A DNA stretch of 64,000 nucleotides from Methylotenera sp. Lineage in GTDB: Bacteria > Pseudomonadota > Gammaproteobacteria > Burkholderiales > Methylophilaceae. The stretch lies in NCBI GenBank assembly GCA_030693535.1, contig JAUYAL010000074.1, forward strand, positions 62,001 through 126,000. The letters run 5' to 3'. Both the position numbers and the translations under genes were made by a program. Numbering within the stretch: position 1 is the stretch's first letter; every line of letters begins with the position of its first letter. The notes beneath the pieces were generated by a model. The model searched no databases and was not told the DNA's origin. It worked only from the letters and a program-made list of their open reading frames with translations. This document shows, in pieces, positions 25,366 through 34,928 of this stretch.

Positions 25366-25597
25366 GAACTTATCAAGGCGAATTGACATAATGATTATCC
25401 TACGTCAATTTTAAGCACATACTAGTTGCGTATTTCGGGTAGTTTTATTTGCGTACCAAAAGATAGTGCAAAAGAAAGCATTTTATTTTGTGTGATGCGT
25501 ATATAACAGTATGGGAGAAGCGCGTAGTTTATTGCGTTATTAGCTTGACTAATTTAGCACTTGAAACGCTGTAAGCAATCAGGAACAAAAGTCTACC

Positions 25598-25711
25598 ATG
25601 TCCAGAATCACTAAAATTGAGTCAACATCCGAAGAAATACTAAATCTTCAGGAAGATACGCAACTAATACTTAATGAAATTTTCTTTGAGCAAAAGGTTA
25701 ATTACTCTTGA
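25598..25711 (+). CDS. Possible 37-residue leader peptide coupled to the hybrid kinase
   Basis: ATG 25598 to TGA 25709-25711 encodes MSRITKIESTSEEILNLQED and 17 more residues. Its stop overlaps the TTG start of the kinase (TCTTGA), a classic coupling arrangement. An AGGA lies 13 bases upstream, rather far. The protein is acidic and helical with no known family. Translational coupling is inferred from the overlap. Confidence 0.4.
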   Translation: MSRITKIESTSEEILNLQEDTQLILNEIFFEQKVNYS

Positions 25712-28700
25712 AAATCTTACATAAATTTTCAATCTTTGTTTTTGGTGCCTTAGTCCTTGTGTCCTTGGCTATCGTTATCTCGATATGGTCTTTCAACAAG
25801 GTTCAAGAAACTTCGGATGCGCGAGAGCAAAACACTTTTGTAATGGACAAAGCTAACGCACTGCTGTCTTCATTAAAAGATGCAGAAACAGGTCAACGTG
25901 GCTATTTATTGACTGGTGACGAGACCTTTCTACAACCATATTTGACTGTACGGGATAGCATGTCTGGAAAAATAGCTGAATTACATACAGCAACCAAAAT
26001 AACTGCTGCAGGTAAACATCTAGACAAAATGGAGCCATTGATTGAGGCCAAGATGACAGAGTTAAAGCGCCTTATTGAGTTGCACCGTGATAATAAGACG
26101 ACTTCTATAGCATCAGAAATACGCAAAGGGCAAGGTAAGCGATTGATGGACTCTATTCGCAGTGAAATGTCGTCCTTCATGCAAATACAGCAAGATGCGC
26201 TGATTCAGAAAGATGAAGCGCTGAAATCAAGCATGAGCCACATGTTTAATATTATTCTATTTGCTGGCTTATTTTGGATGTTGTTTGCACTAGCATTTAT
26301 TTATCTAATCTATCGACAATCACAGCAAAAGATCAAGAATTTAATCCATCTGGAAACACAGCATTTGCTTGAAGTACAGAAAGATATCAATAAGCAATTG
26401 CGGCAAGTCAACATTGCGCTGCAAAACAGCGAAGAAAAGCTCGCAGTGACACTCAACTCGATTGGAGACGCAGTTATTACTACGGATAAGGAGGCGCGTG
26501 TCACGTTGTTAAACCCGCTTGCTGAACAATTAACAGGTTGGAAGTCAGCCGAAGCCACAGGTCGCCAAATTGCTGAAATTTTCCCTATCATTAACAAAGA
26601 AACACGTTTAGCAACCACAATTCCTGTGCTGGAAACTTTGGCTAAAGGTACGATACAGGGGTTGGCCAATCACACTGTGCTAATAGCGCGTGATGGTAGC
26701 GAGTGCGATATTGCTGATAGCTGCGCGCCAATTCGTAATCATGACGGACAGGTTGCTGGTGCAGTTTTAGTTTTCCGCAATGTCAGTGAAGAGTATGCTG
26801 TGCAACAAGCATTGCGGGACAATTCGGCACTGATACAGACTATTTTGAATACAGTTGCTGATGGCATTATTACATTACACGCAAGTGATGGCATGATTGA
26901 AACTGTGAATCCGGCCGCTCAAAAAATGTTTGGTTATAGCGCTACAGAGCTTACAGGCTTGAATTTCAGTGTGCTCATTCCTGAACTTGATCAAGACCAG
27001 CGCAATAGTTCCCTTCAACATTATAGCGCAAGCGATGAAGCGCGTGCTGTGGGTATAGGTCGAGAAGTGATTGGCTGGCGCAAAGATAACAAGTCTTTTC
27101 CATTAGAAATAGCCGTCAGTGAGATGTGGTTGGGTGGAGAACGTTACTTTACTTGTATCTTGCGTGATATTACTGCCCGCAGACTGGCTGAGGATGCTTT
27201 ACTGAAAGCTGGCGCATTGCAAAGTGCGATTTTTAACAGCGCAAACTTTTCTAGTATTGCGACTGATGCTAAAGGTGTGATTCAGATTTTTAACGTGGGT
27301 GCTGAGCGCATGCTAGGTTATAGCGCTGATGAAGTAATGAATAAGATTACCCCAGCTGATATTTCAGACCCAGAAGAAGTGATTGCGCGCGCCAAAACAT
27401 TGAGTGTTGAACTAGCAGCGACGATTTCTCCAGGTTTTGAAGCCTTGGTATTTAAGGCCTCACGTGGTATTGAGGATATTTACGAGCTGAACTATATTCG
27501 TAAAGATGGCAGCCAATTTCCAGCGGTGGTGTCTGTGACGGCGCTACGCGATGCGCAAAATATTATTATTGGTTACTTGCTCATTGGCACAGATAATACG
27601 GTACGTAAACAGATTGAAGAAGAACGAACAATACTGAATGAGGCGCTACAGCTTAAAAATGTTGAGCTTGAACACGCAACGTTTGTGGCAGAAAAAGCCA
27701 ATTTGTCGAAGTCTGAATTTTTATCGAGTATGAGCCATGAATTGCGAACACCGCTGGGTGCGATACTCGGCTTTGCGCAGTTAATAGAATCAGGCAAACC
27801 TGCGCCAACAACTTCTCAGAAAAAAAGCATTGATCAAATTTTAAAAGCAGGATGGTACTTACTGGAATTGATTAATGAAGTGCTTGACCTTGCGCTGATT
27901 GAATCTGGCAAGCTCGAATTATCGCTTGAACCAGTATTACTGAATGATGTAATGAATGAATGTGAAGCCATGATAGAACCGCAGGCACAAAAACGTGCTA
28001 TCAAGGTTATATTTACGCCGCCTGAGCTTCCTTATTGCGTCAAGGGTGATCATACACGCGTTAAGCAAGTGCTCATTAATCTGCTATCCAACGCGATTAA
28101 ATACAACAAAATAAACGGAACCGTGACTGTTGAATGTAGCAAGACCCTTCAGGATTCCGTTCGCATCAGTGTGCATGACACAGGCGCTGGTCTAACACCC
28201 AATCAATTGACACAGCTTTTTCAGCCATTCAACCGGCTTGGTCAAAATTCCAAGGAAGAAGGTACGGGTATCGGCTTAGTGGTTTGCAAGCGTTTGATGA
28301 GTTTAATGAAAGGGGAAATTGGCGTAGAAAGCAGTGTGGGAAAAGGAAGTGTGTTTTGGATTGAACTTGGCCTAACTCATGTGTTAGAGATGACTGCGCA
28401 ATCCGACTCCGACTCCGACTCCGACTCCGACTCCGACTCCGACTCCGACTCCGACTCCGACTCCGACTCCAACTCCGACTCCAACTCCGACACATTAATG
28501 TACACATTATTATACGTTGAGGACAATCCAGCGAATTTGATGTTGGTTGAGGACATCATTGCGCAGAGACCTGATATTCGTCTATTAAGTGCGAAAAGTG
28601 CGAGACAAGGCATTAAACTTGCTCGGGCTACTTTGCCAGACGTCATCTTAATGGATATTAACTTGCCTGGCTTCAGTGGTTTTGAAGCATTTGATATGCT

Positions 28701-28890
28701 CAGTGAAGACCCACAAACAGCTCATATCCCTGTGGTTGCATTGAGCGCGAACGCAATGCCACGCGATATTGAGAAAGGTCTAGAAGCAGGGTTTTTCAGA
28801 TATCTGACAAAGCCAATCAAAGTCAAAGAATTTATGGAAACGATAGATTTGACACTAAAATTTGCAAAAACTAGTAAGCATTTGGAGTGA
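25708..28890 (+). CDS. Hybrid sensor histidine kinase, CHASE3-PAS3-HisKA-HATPase-REC
   Basis: 1060 residues from TTG 25708. TM1 is at about 8-28; a periplasmic CHASE3 domain spans about 40-178 (SSLKDAETGQRGYLLTGDE); TM2 about 180-202. Three PAS units cover about 245-640. HisKA has its phospho-His near 676 (MSHELRTPLGAILG), and HATPase_c has DTGAGLTPNQ and EEGTGIGLVVCKRL. A Ser-Asp repeat linker spans residues 899-928, and a C-terminal REC domain has VILMDINLPGFSG (phospho-Asp near 982). It starts an operon with a REC-PAS protein and a Crp/Fnr-like regulator. The signal is unknown. Confidence 0.92.
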   Translation: MKILHKFSIFVFGALVLVSLAIVISIWSFNKVQETSDAREQNTFVMDKANALLSSLKDAETGQRGYLLTGDETFLQPYLTVRDSMSGKIAELHTATKITAAGKHLDKMEPLIEAKMTELKRLIELHRDNKTTSIASEIRKGQGKRLMDSIRSEMSSFMQIQQDALIQKDEALKSSMSHMFNIILFAGLFWMLFALAFIYLIYRQSQQKIKNLIHLETQHLLEVQKDINKQLRQVNIALQNSEEKLAVTLNSIGDAVITTDKEARVTLLNPLAEQLTGWKSAEATGRQIAEIFPIINKETRLATTIPVLETLAKGTIQGLANHTVLIARDGSECDIADSCAPIRNHDGQVAGAVLVFRNVSEEYAVQQALRDNSALIQTILNTVADGIITLHASDGMIETVNPAAQKMFGYSATELTGLNFSVLIPELDQDQRNSSLQHYSASDEARAVGIGREVIGWRKDNKSFPLEIAVSEMWLGGERYFTCILRDITARRLAEDALLKAGALQSAIFNSANFSSIATDAKGVIQIFNVGAERMLGYSADEVMNKITPADISDPEEVIARAKTLSVELAATISPGFEALVFKASRGIEDIYELNYIRKDGSQFPAVVSVTALRDAQNIIIGYLLIGTDNTVRKQIEEERTILNEALQLKNVELEHATFVAEKANLSKSEFLSSMSHELRTPLGAILGFAQLIESGKPAPTTSQKKSIDQILKAGWYLLELINEVLDLALIESGKLELSLEPVLLNDVMNECEAMIEPQAQKRAIKVIFTPPELPYCVKGDHTRVKQVLINLLSNAIKYNKINGTVTVECSKTLQDSVRISVHDTGAGLTPNQLTQLFQPFNRLGQNSKEEGTGIGLVVCKRLMSLMKGEIGVESSVGKGSVFWIELGLTHVLEMTAQSDSDSDSDSDSDSDSDSDSDSDSNSDSNSDTLMYTLLYVEDNPANLMLVEDIIAQRPDIRLLSAKSARQGIKLARATLPDVILMDINLPGFSGFEAFDMLSEDPQTAHIPVVALSANAMPRDIEKGLEAGFFRYLTKPIKVKEFMETIDLTLKFAKTSKHLE
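28402..28491 (+). repeat. Hexanucleotide tandem repeat (TCCGAC) inside the kinase gene
   Basis: Fifteen six-base units, eleven perfect TCCGAC followed by TCCAAC/TCCGAC alternation, encode (Ser-Asp)11 then SN-SD-SN-SD between the kinase core and the REC domain. Unit length is a multiple of three, so slippage would alter linker length without breaking the frame. The imperfect units are all at the 3' end. Confidence 0.95.
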
Positions 28891-28897
28891 AGTAGGA

Positions 28898-29758
28898 ATG
28901 ATAATTATTGAACCGGAAATTCTTGATGCAAATATTCTGATTGTTGATGATCAGGAAGCCAATATCAGCCTACTTGAACAACTGCTAAGCGAGACAGGTT
29001 ACACCTCGGTTACTTCAACCATGAATCCAGAAGAAGTTTGCGAGTTGCACCGCATTCACCACTATGACCTGATTTTGCTTGACCTGCAAATGCCTGTAAT
29101 GGATGGATTTGAAGTCATGAAAGCCCTAAAAGTAAACCATGATGATGCCTATCTACCAGTGATTGTACTTACTGCGCAACCAAGCCATAAACTTCGGGCC
29201 TTGCAAGATGGCGCCAAGGATTTTATTAGTAAACCGTTTGACTTAGTGGAAGTTAAAACGCGAATCCACAATATGTTAGAAGTCCGTCTGTTGTATAAAA
29301 AACTTGAGAATTACAACAAAGTTCTAGAACAAACTGTACTAGAGCGAACCGCCGAACTACGTAAAAGTGAAGCACGTTATCGCAGCTTGACTGAATTGGC
29401 TTCAGACTGGTATTGGGAACAAGATGAAAATATGAATTTCACTAAGGTTTCAGGTCCAGTTCGAGAGATGCTTGGTATCCAGATTGACGATTCAATGGAC
29501 CGGGCTAATATTGAAGAATCTAGCAGCATTCATTTAACTGGTTGGGACGAGACTAAGCGTAAAGAACTGCAAGCAATCATAACTGCACGGCAACCATTTT
29601 TAGATTTTATATTCCATCGCACCAATACAGATGGTTCGCAAAGAAGATTTCAGGTGAGCGGTGAACCGATGTTTGACTTGCATTGCCGATTCATTGGCTA
29701 CCGTGGCATTGGGGTAGAGCTGACAGGGAAATACAACCTGCAAGATAGTGTTAGTTAA
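28898..29758 (+). CDS. REC-PAS response regulator without DNA-binding output
   Basis: 286 residues from ATG 28898; GGAG overlaps the end of the kinase gene upstream. The REC domain (residues 1-125) has ILIVDDQEANISLLEQLL and LLDLQMPVMDGFE. A coiled segment (VLEQTVLERTAELRKSEARY) leads to a PAS domain (about 160-280, LASDWYWEQDENMNF). No GGDEF, EAL or HTH follows, so it probably acts by protein contact. Its REC half is the closest relative in the window of the REC-GGDEF protein at 13731. Confidence 0.85.
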   Translation: MIIIEPEILDANILIVDDQEANISLLEQLLSETGYTSVTSTMNPEEVCELHRIHHYDLILLDLQMPVMDGFEVMKALKVNHDDAYLPVIVLTAQPSHKLRALQDGAKDFISKPFDLVEVKTRIHNMLEVRLLYKKLENYNKVLEQTVLERTAELRKSEARYRSLTELASDWYWEQDENMNFTKVSGPVREMLGIQIDDSMDRANIEESSSIHLTGWDETKRKELQAIITARQPFLDFIFHRTNTDGSQRRFQVSGEPMFDLHCRFIGYRGIGVELTGKYNLQDSVS

Positions 29759-29760
29759 TT

Positions 29761-30519
29761 ATGTCTATCATTTTTAATGCTAAACAATCTAGTTCTTATC
29801 AATCCAACCCAAATCAAAACCATCTTCTTGCTGCATTACCAAATGCTGAATTTGAATTTTTGGCGCCACATTTAGAACTTATTTCTATGCCTCTAGGTGA
29901 AATGGTTTATGAGCCCGGCAAGCAGTTGCAGCATGCTTATTTTCCAACCACATCGATTGTTTCATTGCATTACGTCATGGAATCTGGCTCATCCGCTGAA
30001 TCCGCAGGAGTGGGCAATGAAGGAATGGTCGGCATATCGCTATTTATGGGCGGTGACACCACTTCAAGTTCTGCCGTAGTGCAGACGGCAGGACATGCGT
30101 ACCGACTAGAACGTCGCATACTGAAACGTGAGTTTGACCGCGGCGGTCTGTTGCAAAAGCTGCTATTGCGCTACACCCAAGCATTAATGACACAAATGTC
30201 GCAAACTGCCGCGTGTAATCGACACCACTCGGTTGAACAACAATTATGCCGCTGGCTTCTACTAACCCTAGACCGCATGCCGACAAATGACCTGATTATT
30301 ACGCAAGAATGGGTGGCTGGCATGCTCGGCGTACGTCGCGAGGGTATTACCGAAGCCGCAGGAAATTTGCAGCGTGCAGGCTTTATCAATTATCGTCGTG
30401 GGCACATTTCTGTACTTGATAGAATAGGTTTAGAAAAGCAAGTTTGTGAGTGTTATGCCGTAGTGAAAAAGGAAATGAATCGTCTCCTATCAGATGCCCA
30501 GCATCGCCAACAGGCCTAG
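29761..30519 (+). CDS. Crp/Fnr-like transcriptional regulator 3
   Basis: 252 residues, beginning two bases after the REC-PAS stop, so co-transcribed with the kinase. Sensor domain at about 25-150 (MVYEPGKQLQHAYFPTTS, VGNEGMVGISLFMGGD), winged helix at about 170-240 (WVAGMLGVRREGITEAAGNL). Very close to the regulator at 14990, including TQMSQTA-CNRHHS and C-terminal CECY. It lacks the cAMP-binding cassette. Its recognition helix (VRREGITEAAG) is almost the same as that of regulator 1, so both may bind the same palindrome. Confidence 0.86.
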   Translation: MSIIFNAKQSSSYQSNPNQNHLLAALPNAEFEFLAPHLELISMPLGEMVYEPGKQLQHAYFPTTSIVSLHYVMESGSSAESAGVGNEGMVGISLFMGGDTTSSSAVVQTAGHAYRLERRILKREFDRGGLLQKLLLRYTQALMTQMSQTAACNRHHSVEQQLCRWLLLTLDRMPTNDLIITQEWVAGMLGVRREGITEAAGNLQRAGFINYRRGHISVLDRIGLEKQVCECYAVVKKEMNRLLSDAQHRQQA

Positions 30520-31028
30520 TTTCTTTGCGCTTCAATCCGCCGACACCTGAGTCGGTGGATCATATAAACCACGACCACTACATTTATTGTGAGCACGGCA
30601 ATATTAATAATGCTGGCGTGCTTAAGCAAATGACTAATCTCGATAGGTAAGTAAATTGATCCTGAAACTGCTGCTAACCATTCTGCCCATATACGATTTC
30701 TCCATAAGCCATAACCCTCAATAAAGCGAATAACAGCATAGGTGCAAGCCATTAGCACTAAAATGTGTAAGTCGTCATTACTCAGCAGGTCGGTGTAGTC
30801 AAATAGCGTTTTGAAGTAATGCGCATCAGAATCCAGATGAAAATAATTAATCAACAGTGAGGTAAAGTGACGCACATTTTGATGCGTCATATTTAATATT
30901 CCTATGCTTGCGATAATTGCAGCTAAGCCTTTTATTACCTGATAAATAGCAATAGTGCGAAGTAAATTAAGTTGGTGCAGGCGTAAATCTACATTTTTCT
31001 TGTCAGCGTTGATTATATTTATAGGCAT
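30516..31028 (-). CDS. DUF2127 membrane protein
   Basis: 170 residues with four hydrophobic segments and a basic C-terminus (HRLRCRRIEAQRN). TIAIYQVIKGLAAIIASIGI and YAVIRFIEGYGLWRNRIWAE are the recognisable DUF2127 parts. Function unknown. Its end overlaps the convergent regulator gene by 4 bp. It lies 18 bp after the ABC ATPase on the same strand and so may belong to the exporter operon. Confidence 0.75.
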   Translation of the reverse strand: MPINIINADKKNVDLRLHQLNLLRTIAIYQVIKGLAAIIASIGILNMTHQNVRHFTSLLINYFHLDSDAHYFKTLFDYTDLLSNDDLHILVLMACTYAVIRFIEGYGLWRNRIWAEWLAAVSGSIYLPIEISHLLKHASIINIAVLTINVVVVVYMIHRLRCRRIEAQRN

Positions 31029-31046
31029 TATCTAGACATCACAGCA

Positions 31047-31796
31047 TTAGGTGGTTTGAGTGGTACCGTCACCATTTTTTAGTACATTTAAATTTGCATT
31101 ATCCGAGGCGATGTTGCCATCAACCAGCTCAATGATGCGGTCACAGCGCTGCGCTAGTCTTGGATCGTGCGTCACAATCAAGAATGTCGTGCCATTAGTT
31201 TTGTTCATATCCCGCATTAAATCAAAAACACTATCAGCAGATTTGGTGTCTAAATTGCCAGTCGGCTCATCGGCCAATACCAGCGCTGGATTCATCACAA
31301 GTGCACGAGCGATGGCCACACGTTGTTGTTGGCCGCCTGATAGGTCATTTGATTTGTGCTCTATCCATGGAGTGAGTCCAACCTTATCTATCAGTTCTGC
31401 AGCACGCTTTCGCATAGCTTCGTCTGGATGACCTAGCGCAGCCAGTCGCGGCAACATAACGTTTTCAAGTGCGGAGAAAGCAGGCAGCAAATTGTGAAAT
31501 TGAAATATAAAACCAATCTCACTTGCACGTAGACGCGTCAATTCAATATCTTTCAGCTGCTCTGTTGTTTGACCTGTAATAAAAAGGTTACCTTTACTAG
31601 GTTGATCAAGCAGACCAATAATATTGAGCAAGGTGCTTTTACCAGAACCAGATGGACCTATCAATGCGGCAAATTCTCCACGTTTTAAAACTAAGTCAAT
31701 GCCGTGCAATACTTCGGTTTCAGCTGGCGTGCCAACGCCATAGGCTTTGTGTATGCCTTCAAGGCGCAAGGTAACAGAATCATCATGCTCAACCAC
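31047..31796 (-). CDS. ABC transporter ATPase, MacB/LolD type
   Basis: 249 residues with Walker [10 protein letters not shown] near 43, Q-loop in [16 protein letters not shown], signature [15 protein letters not shown] and Walker [13 protein letters not shown]. This set is typical of MacB/LolD-type ATPases, which drive mechanotransmission rather than solute transport. Its start overlaps the permease end by 8 bp, so the two are translated together. Confidence 0.9.
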   Translation of the reverse strand: MVEHDDSVTLRLEGIHKAYGVGTPAETEVLHGIDLVLKRGEFAALIGPSGSGKSTLLNIIGLLDQPSKGNLFITGQTTEQLKDIELTRLRASEIGFIFQFHNLLPAFSALENVMLPRLAALGHPDEAMRKRAAELIDKVGLTPWIEHKSNDLSGGQQQRVAIARALVMNPALVLADEPTGNLDTKSADSVFDLMRDMNKTNGTTFLIVTHDPRLAQRCDRIIELVDGNIASDNANLNVLKNGDGTTQTT

Positions 31797-33027
31797 GAAT
31801 AGCCACCGCAGGGTCTAATCTAGCTGCGCGCAAGGCGGGGAATACAGCCGCAAGTGTTCCAACAAGTGTTGCGCCAACGGCTGCATAGAAAAACAGCATT
31901 GGGTCAAAGTTGATAACGAACAATGGCGTGCCATCAGCGTTCTTTGCAATGCCTCGCCAAAGGCTAAGAAATCCCCAGCCCATCAATGAACCAACTACAG
32001 AGCCCATCAAACCCATCAATGCACCTTGTAGTAAAAATATCCGCAGAACTTGCCGTCTAGAAGTTCCTGTTGCGCGTAATAAGCCAATTTCTTTAGATTT
32101 TTGCACCACAGATACCACCAGTACACTGGCAATCCCAAGCGCAGCTGTTAAGCCAACAAAAAAACGAATGATGGTATTTGACATCGACTGTGCAGCAAGC
32201 GCGCTAAAGAACTGTGCGTTTGTGGAAATCCAGCTTTCTGCTTTGAGTCCTGTTTGCGCCTGAATGTCTTGCGCTACGGTTTCAGCTGAGAAAGGGTCAA
32301 CTACATTCACCTCAAGGCTACTGGCGCCACCAGCCAAGTTGAGCAGACTCTGTGCCGTTCGAAATGACACATAAACCGAGCGTTGATTTTGACCCTTGTT
32401 ACCAAAGTCAAAAATACCGCTAATCATCAACGTGGCCGTGCCACCAGAGGCGGTTCTTAGCGTTAATTTATCGCCCATAGCAACGCCCATGTCTTTGGCT
32501 AGCTCAACGCCAACAAGAATGTCTAAGCTTGTTACGTTTGCGCTACCTGCAATTATTTTTTCTTTAAGTGCAATCAAACGTAAATAACTTTCGGGTTCAA
32601 TACCTGTTAGGGTAACTGCTCTATTTGCATCAGCACGTATCACAAAACCTGCGCCTGAAACGACTGGGGCTACAACCGTGACATTTTTCATTTTTAGTAA
32701 TTGGTCACGTACTTTTTGCCATTGGTCTACTGAGCGTAATCTCTGCGCACGCGGTTGTACTAATACCGCCGTTTGCTTATCAGCCTGTTGCTTACTTGAA
32801 TCGCGCAATGGTCTGGCGACTTCTTCAGGTGGCAGAATAATAATCTGCGCTTGAAAGTCTAAAGTGCGACGAAATAAATTGCTTTGCAAGCCGCTAATAA
32901 GTGCCGAGATAAAAACAATAACCGAAACGCCAAGCGCAACGCCGCCTATAATCAAAAGCGTTTGCATTCTACCTTCACGCATAAAGCGAGTTGCCATAAT
33001 CCATTCAAATGGGAAAAGTGGATTCAT
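31789..33027 (-). CDS. ABC transporter permease, MacB/FtsX type
   Basis: 412 residues. An N-terminal membrane segment (about 20-43, [20 protein letters not shown]), a large periplasmic domain, then three C-terminal segments (about 280-405) in the FtsX arrangement. The N-terminus reads [14 protein letters not shown]. It overlaps the adaptor gene by 4 bp upstream and the ATPase downstream. Together the three genes form a tripartite MacA-MacB-like exporter whose ATPase is a separate chain. The outer-membrane component is not in the window. Confidence 0.87.
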   Translation of the reverse strand: MNPLFPFEWIMATRFMREGRMQTLLIIGGVALGVSVIVFISALISGLQSNLFRRTLDFQAQIIILPPEEVARPLRDSSKQQADKQTAVLVQPRAQRLRSVDQWQKVRDQLLKMKNVTVVAPVVSGAGFVIRADANRAVTLTGIEPESYLRLIALKEKIIAGSANVTSLDILVGVELAKDMGVAMGDKLTLRTASGGTATLMISGIFDFGNKGQNQRSVYVSFRTAQSLLNLAGGASSLEVNVVDPFSAETVAQDIQAQTGLKAESWISTNAQFFSALAAQSMSNTIIRFFVGLTAALGIASVLVVSVVQKSKEIGLLRATGTSRRQVLRIFLLQGALMGLMGSVVGSLMGWGFLSLWRGIAKNADGTPLFVINFDPMLFFYAAVGATLVGTLAAVFPALRAARLDPAVAIRG

Positions 33028-34310
33028 TGAGTTTTAATAATGTTTGCACGAACATGCATATCCGCTTTAATGATACCAACGGCTGTTAATATAACTCCTT
33101 CGCCAGCTTTTAGTCCGCTCAGCACTTCAACGCTATTGTCACCACGCAAACCAAGTTTCACTGACTGTTTAACTGTATGGTTGTTGCGCACAACCAGCAC
33201 CCAAGGCGCAATGCTTGATGCATCATGTAATGCGCCTGTTGGAATGACCAATGCACCAGAGCGACGTGCGGTTTCAATATCCACTGAAACAGTCATATCT
33301 TGACGTAAGTAAGCGGGCGGTTTGGCTACGGTCATCTTCACCTCAACAGCACCGCGAGTTGCATCTATCCCAGGATTGATATAGCTCACAACCGCATCAA
33401 AACGTTGGTCGGCATATGCATCTGCAGAACCTAATACCTTTTGACCTAAAGCTAACTTTGCAAGGTTTTTCTCATCAAGCTGAACCAGAATTTGTGTTTC
33501 ACCATCTGCTGCAAGCACCATTAATTCCTTACCTGGTTGAACAATGTCGCCAGGCTCAACGCTGCGGCTGATAAGAGTGCCATCGGCAGGCGCAAGAATT
33601 GCATCTTCATTCAATTTTACCTGCGCTAAATGTAAACTTGCATTTGCCTGTGCGACAGTCGCAGATGCTACGGCTAAATCGCTACCATCGGATCGATTGG
33701 TTTCTACCTGCAAGCGCGCTGCATTAACTTGGCTACTGATTACATCATAGTTACGCTTTGCTTCATCTAGCTGTGCTTGACTTATGAAGCCGCGTGCTTG
33801 TAAATCTCTAGTGCGTTCATATTGTTTACGCGCTTGCTCAACATTTGTTTGTGCTTGTTTTAAGCTTTGCGATGCCGCGGGAAGTGCGACTTCACGTAAT
33901 TGCCTTAACTTAGCTCTCGCTTGGCTAACAGCTGCAGTGGCTTGTGCCAAGCTTGCACGTTCATCTTGGTCATTTAATTGAATCAGTAATTGGCCGCGTT
34001 TAACTGTTTGGCCTTCTGATACAGGAATTTCATTAACTCGCCCAGTCGTTTCGGCGGCAATTGTAATGCGTTGAGGTGTCATTACCCGACCGCTGGCAAC
34101 CACCGTTTGTACTAATTCACCTATCGTTGCAGGGTAAGCGTCAACAGGTTTGCCTAGTATCAAGTTGCGCGATAAGTATGCACTGACAGAGAACACGACC
34201 AATAAAGCGATTGCAATCTTAATCCAAGATCTAGGATTTTTATTGGAGGTCGCAATTGGCTTTTCCCTAATTTGTTGCTGGGTGTTTTCTTTGGGTAATT
34301 CGCTGTTCAT
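33024..34310 (-). CDS. Periplasmic adaptor (HlyD/MacA family)
   Basis: 428 residues with one N-terminal membrane anchor (about 30-48, WIKIAIALLVVFSVSAYLS). Then come lipoyl halves (ETTGRVNEIPVSEGQTVKRG and ILAPADGTLISRSVEPGD) separated by a coiled-coil hairpin (about 120-225), and beta-barrel and membrane-proximal domains (VLVVRNNHTVKQSVKLGLRG). It links the inner-membrane ABC permease to an outer-membrane channel. Substrate not predictable; family members export macrolides, peptides or lipids. Confidence 0.88.
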   Translation of the reverse strand: MNSELPKENTQQQIREKPIATSNKNPRSWIKIAIALLVVFSVSAYLSRNLILGKPVDAYPATIGELVQTVVASGRVMTPQRITIAAETTGRVNEIPVSEGQTVKRGQLLIQLNDQDERASLAQATAAVSQARAKLRQLREVALPAASQSLKQAQTNVEQARKQYERTRDLQARGFISQAQLDEAKRNYDVISSQVNAARLQVETNRSDGSDLAVASATVAQANASLHLAQVKLNEDAILAPADGTLISRSVEPGDIVQPGKELMVLAADGETQILVQLDEKNLAKLALGQKVLGSADAYADQRFDAVVSYINPGIDATRGAVEVKMTVAKPPAYLRQDMTVSVDIETARRSGALVIPTGALHDASSIAPWVLVVRNNHTVKQSVKLGLRGDNSVEVLSGLKAGEGVILTAVGIIKADMHVRANIIKTQ

Positions 34311-34379
34311 GGGTTTATCAAATCTTGAAAAGAACTTTGTTTTAAATTACCAGGAGATACATCAGCCAAAAAAAATTAC

Positions 34380-34928
34380 CTAATCCAGCTGCCAACGTAT
34401 CCAAGTAAATAATATATTTCCATTACCTTCGCCACCAAAAATGTAAGTTGATTGCACGGCTAGTTTTTTATATGCAACTGAACATAATGGTGCTATGACT
34501 GGAATAGGAAGGTAGTGTTCATCTTGACGCAATGTCACCCCAAGTGTATAGCCGACACCCAAACGGACATCGCCAGTTGGGCGCCACACTTTTTGAAAAG
34601 CGTAACCCGCGACGGGTTCAATCTCAGAATTTGAATCCGAAAATGCAATTGCATAAAGCGCGTGCCAGTTGCCATCATCATCGAATCGATATTTGCCAAT
34701 ACCTAAACCCCACGGGCGCTCGTTGTACTCATCAATTTTTTCTTGTGTGTAGAAATGACGGTTATGCCATGTGTTGATGGGAATATACAACTCGTAATTT
34801 TGTGACTGCCATGTTTGAGACAACGAATCTTTAACACCTGACCACCAGCCTTGCTCATCGGCATCCTCTGCAAACGCGGTGGATGAAATCATAATTAAAA
34901 TGATGAATGAGATAAATCTAGATTTCAA
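34380..34928 (-). CDS. pagP: Lipid A palmitoyltransferase PagP
   Basis: Outer-membrane 8-strand barrel that moves a palmitate from phospholipid to lipid A. 182 residues with a signal peptide (cleaved near TAFA-EDAD), an N-terminal amphipathic helix (GWWSGVKDSLSQTWQ) and the conserved active-site stretch NTWHNRHFYTQEKIDEYNER-PWG (residues about 52-75). Then GIGKYR and GYTLGVTLRQDEHYLPIPVIAPL match the barrel core of PagP. It lies 69 bp upstream of the adaptor gene on the same strand and could share its transcript. Confidence 0.9.
   Translation of the reverse strand: MKSRFISFIILIMISSTAFAEDADEQGWWSGVKDSLSQTWQSQNYELYIPINTWHNRHFYTQEKIDEYNERPWGLGIGKYRFDDDGNWHALYAIAFSDSNSEIEPVAGYAFQKVWRPTGDVRLGVGYTLGVTLRQDEHYLPIPVIAPLCSVAYKKLAVQSTYIFGGEGNGNILFTWIRWQLD

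Larger units (their letters stand above)
25200..25597. other. Divergent control region before the kinase operon
   Basis: About 400 bp between the BON pseudogene and the small frame at 25598. It contains operator-like sites at 25276 and 25350 and otherwise AT-rich sequence. It could control both directions. Confidence 0.5.

Noticed and set aside
28229..28646. Minus-strand Arg/Ser and Glu/Ser repeat proteins opposite the kinase
   Set aside because: Shadows of the TCCGAC repeat in other frames.
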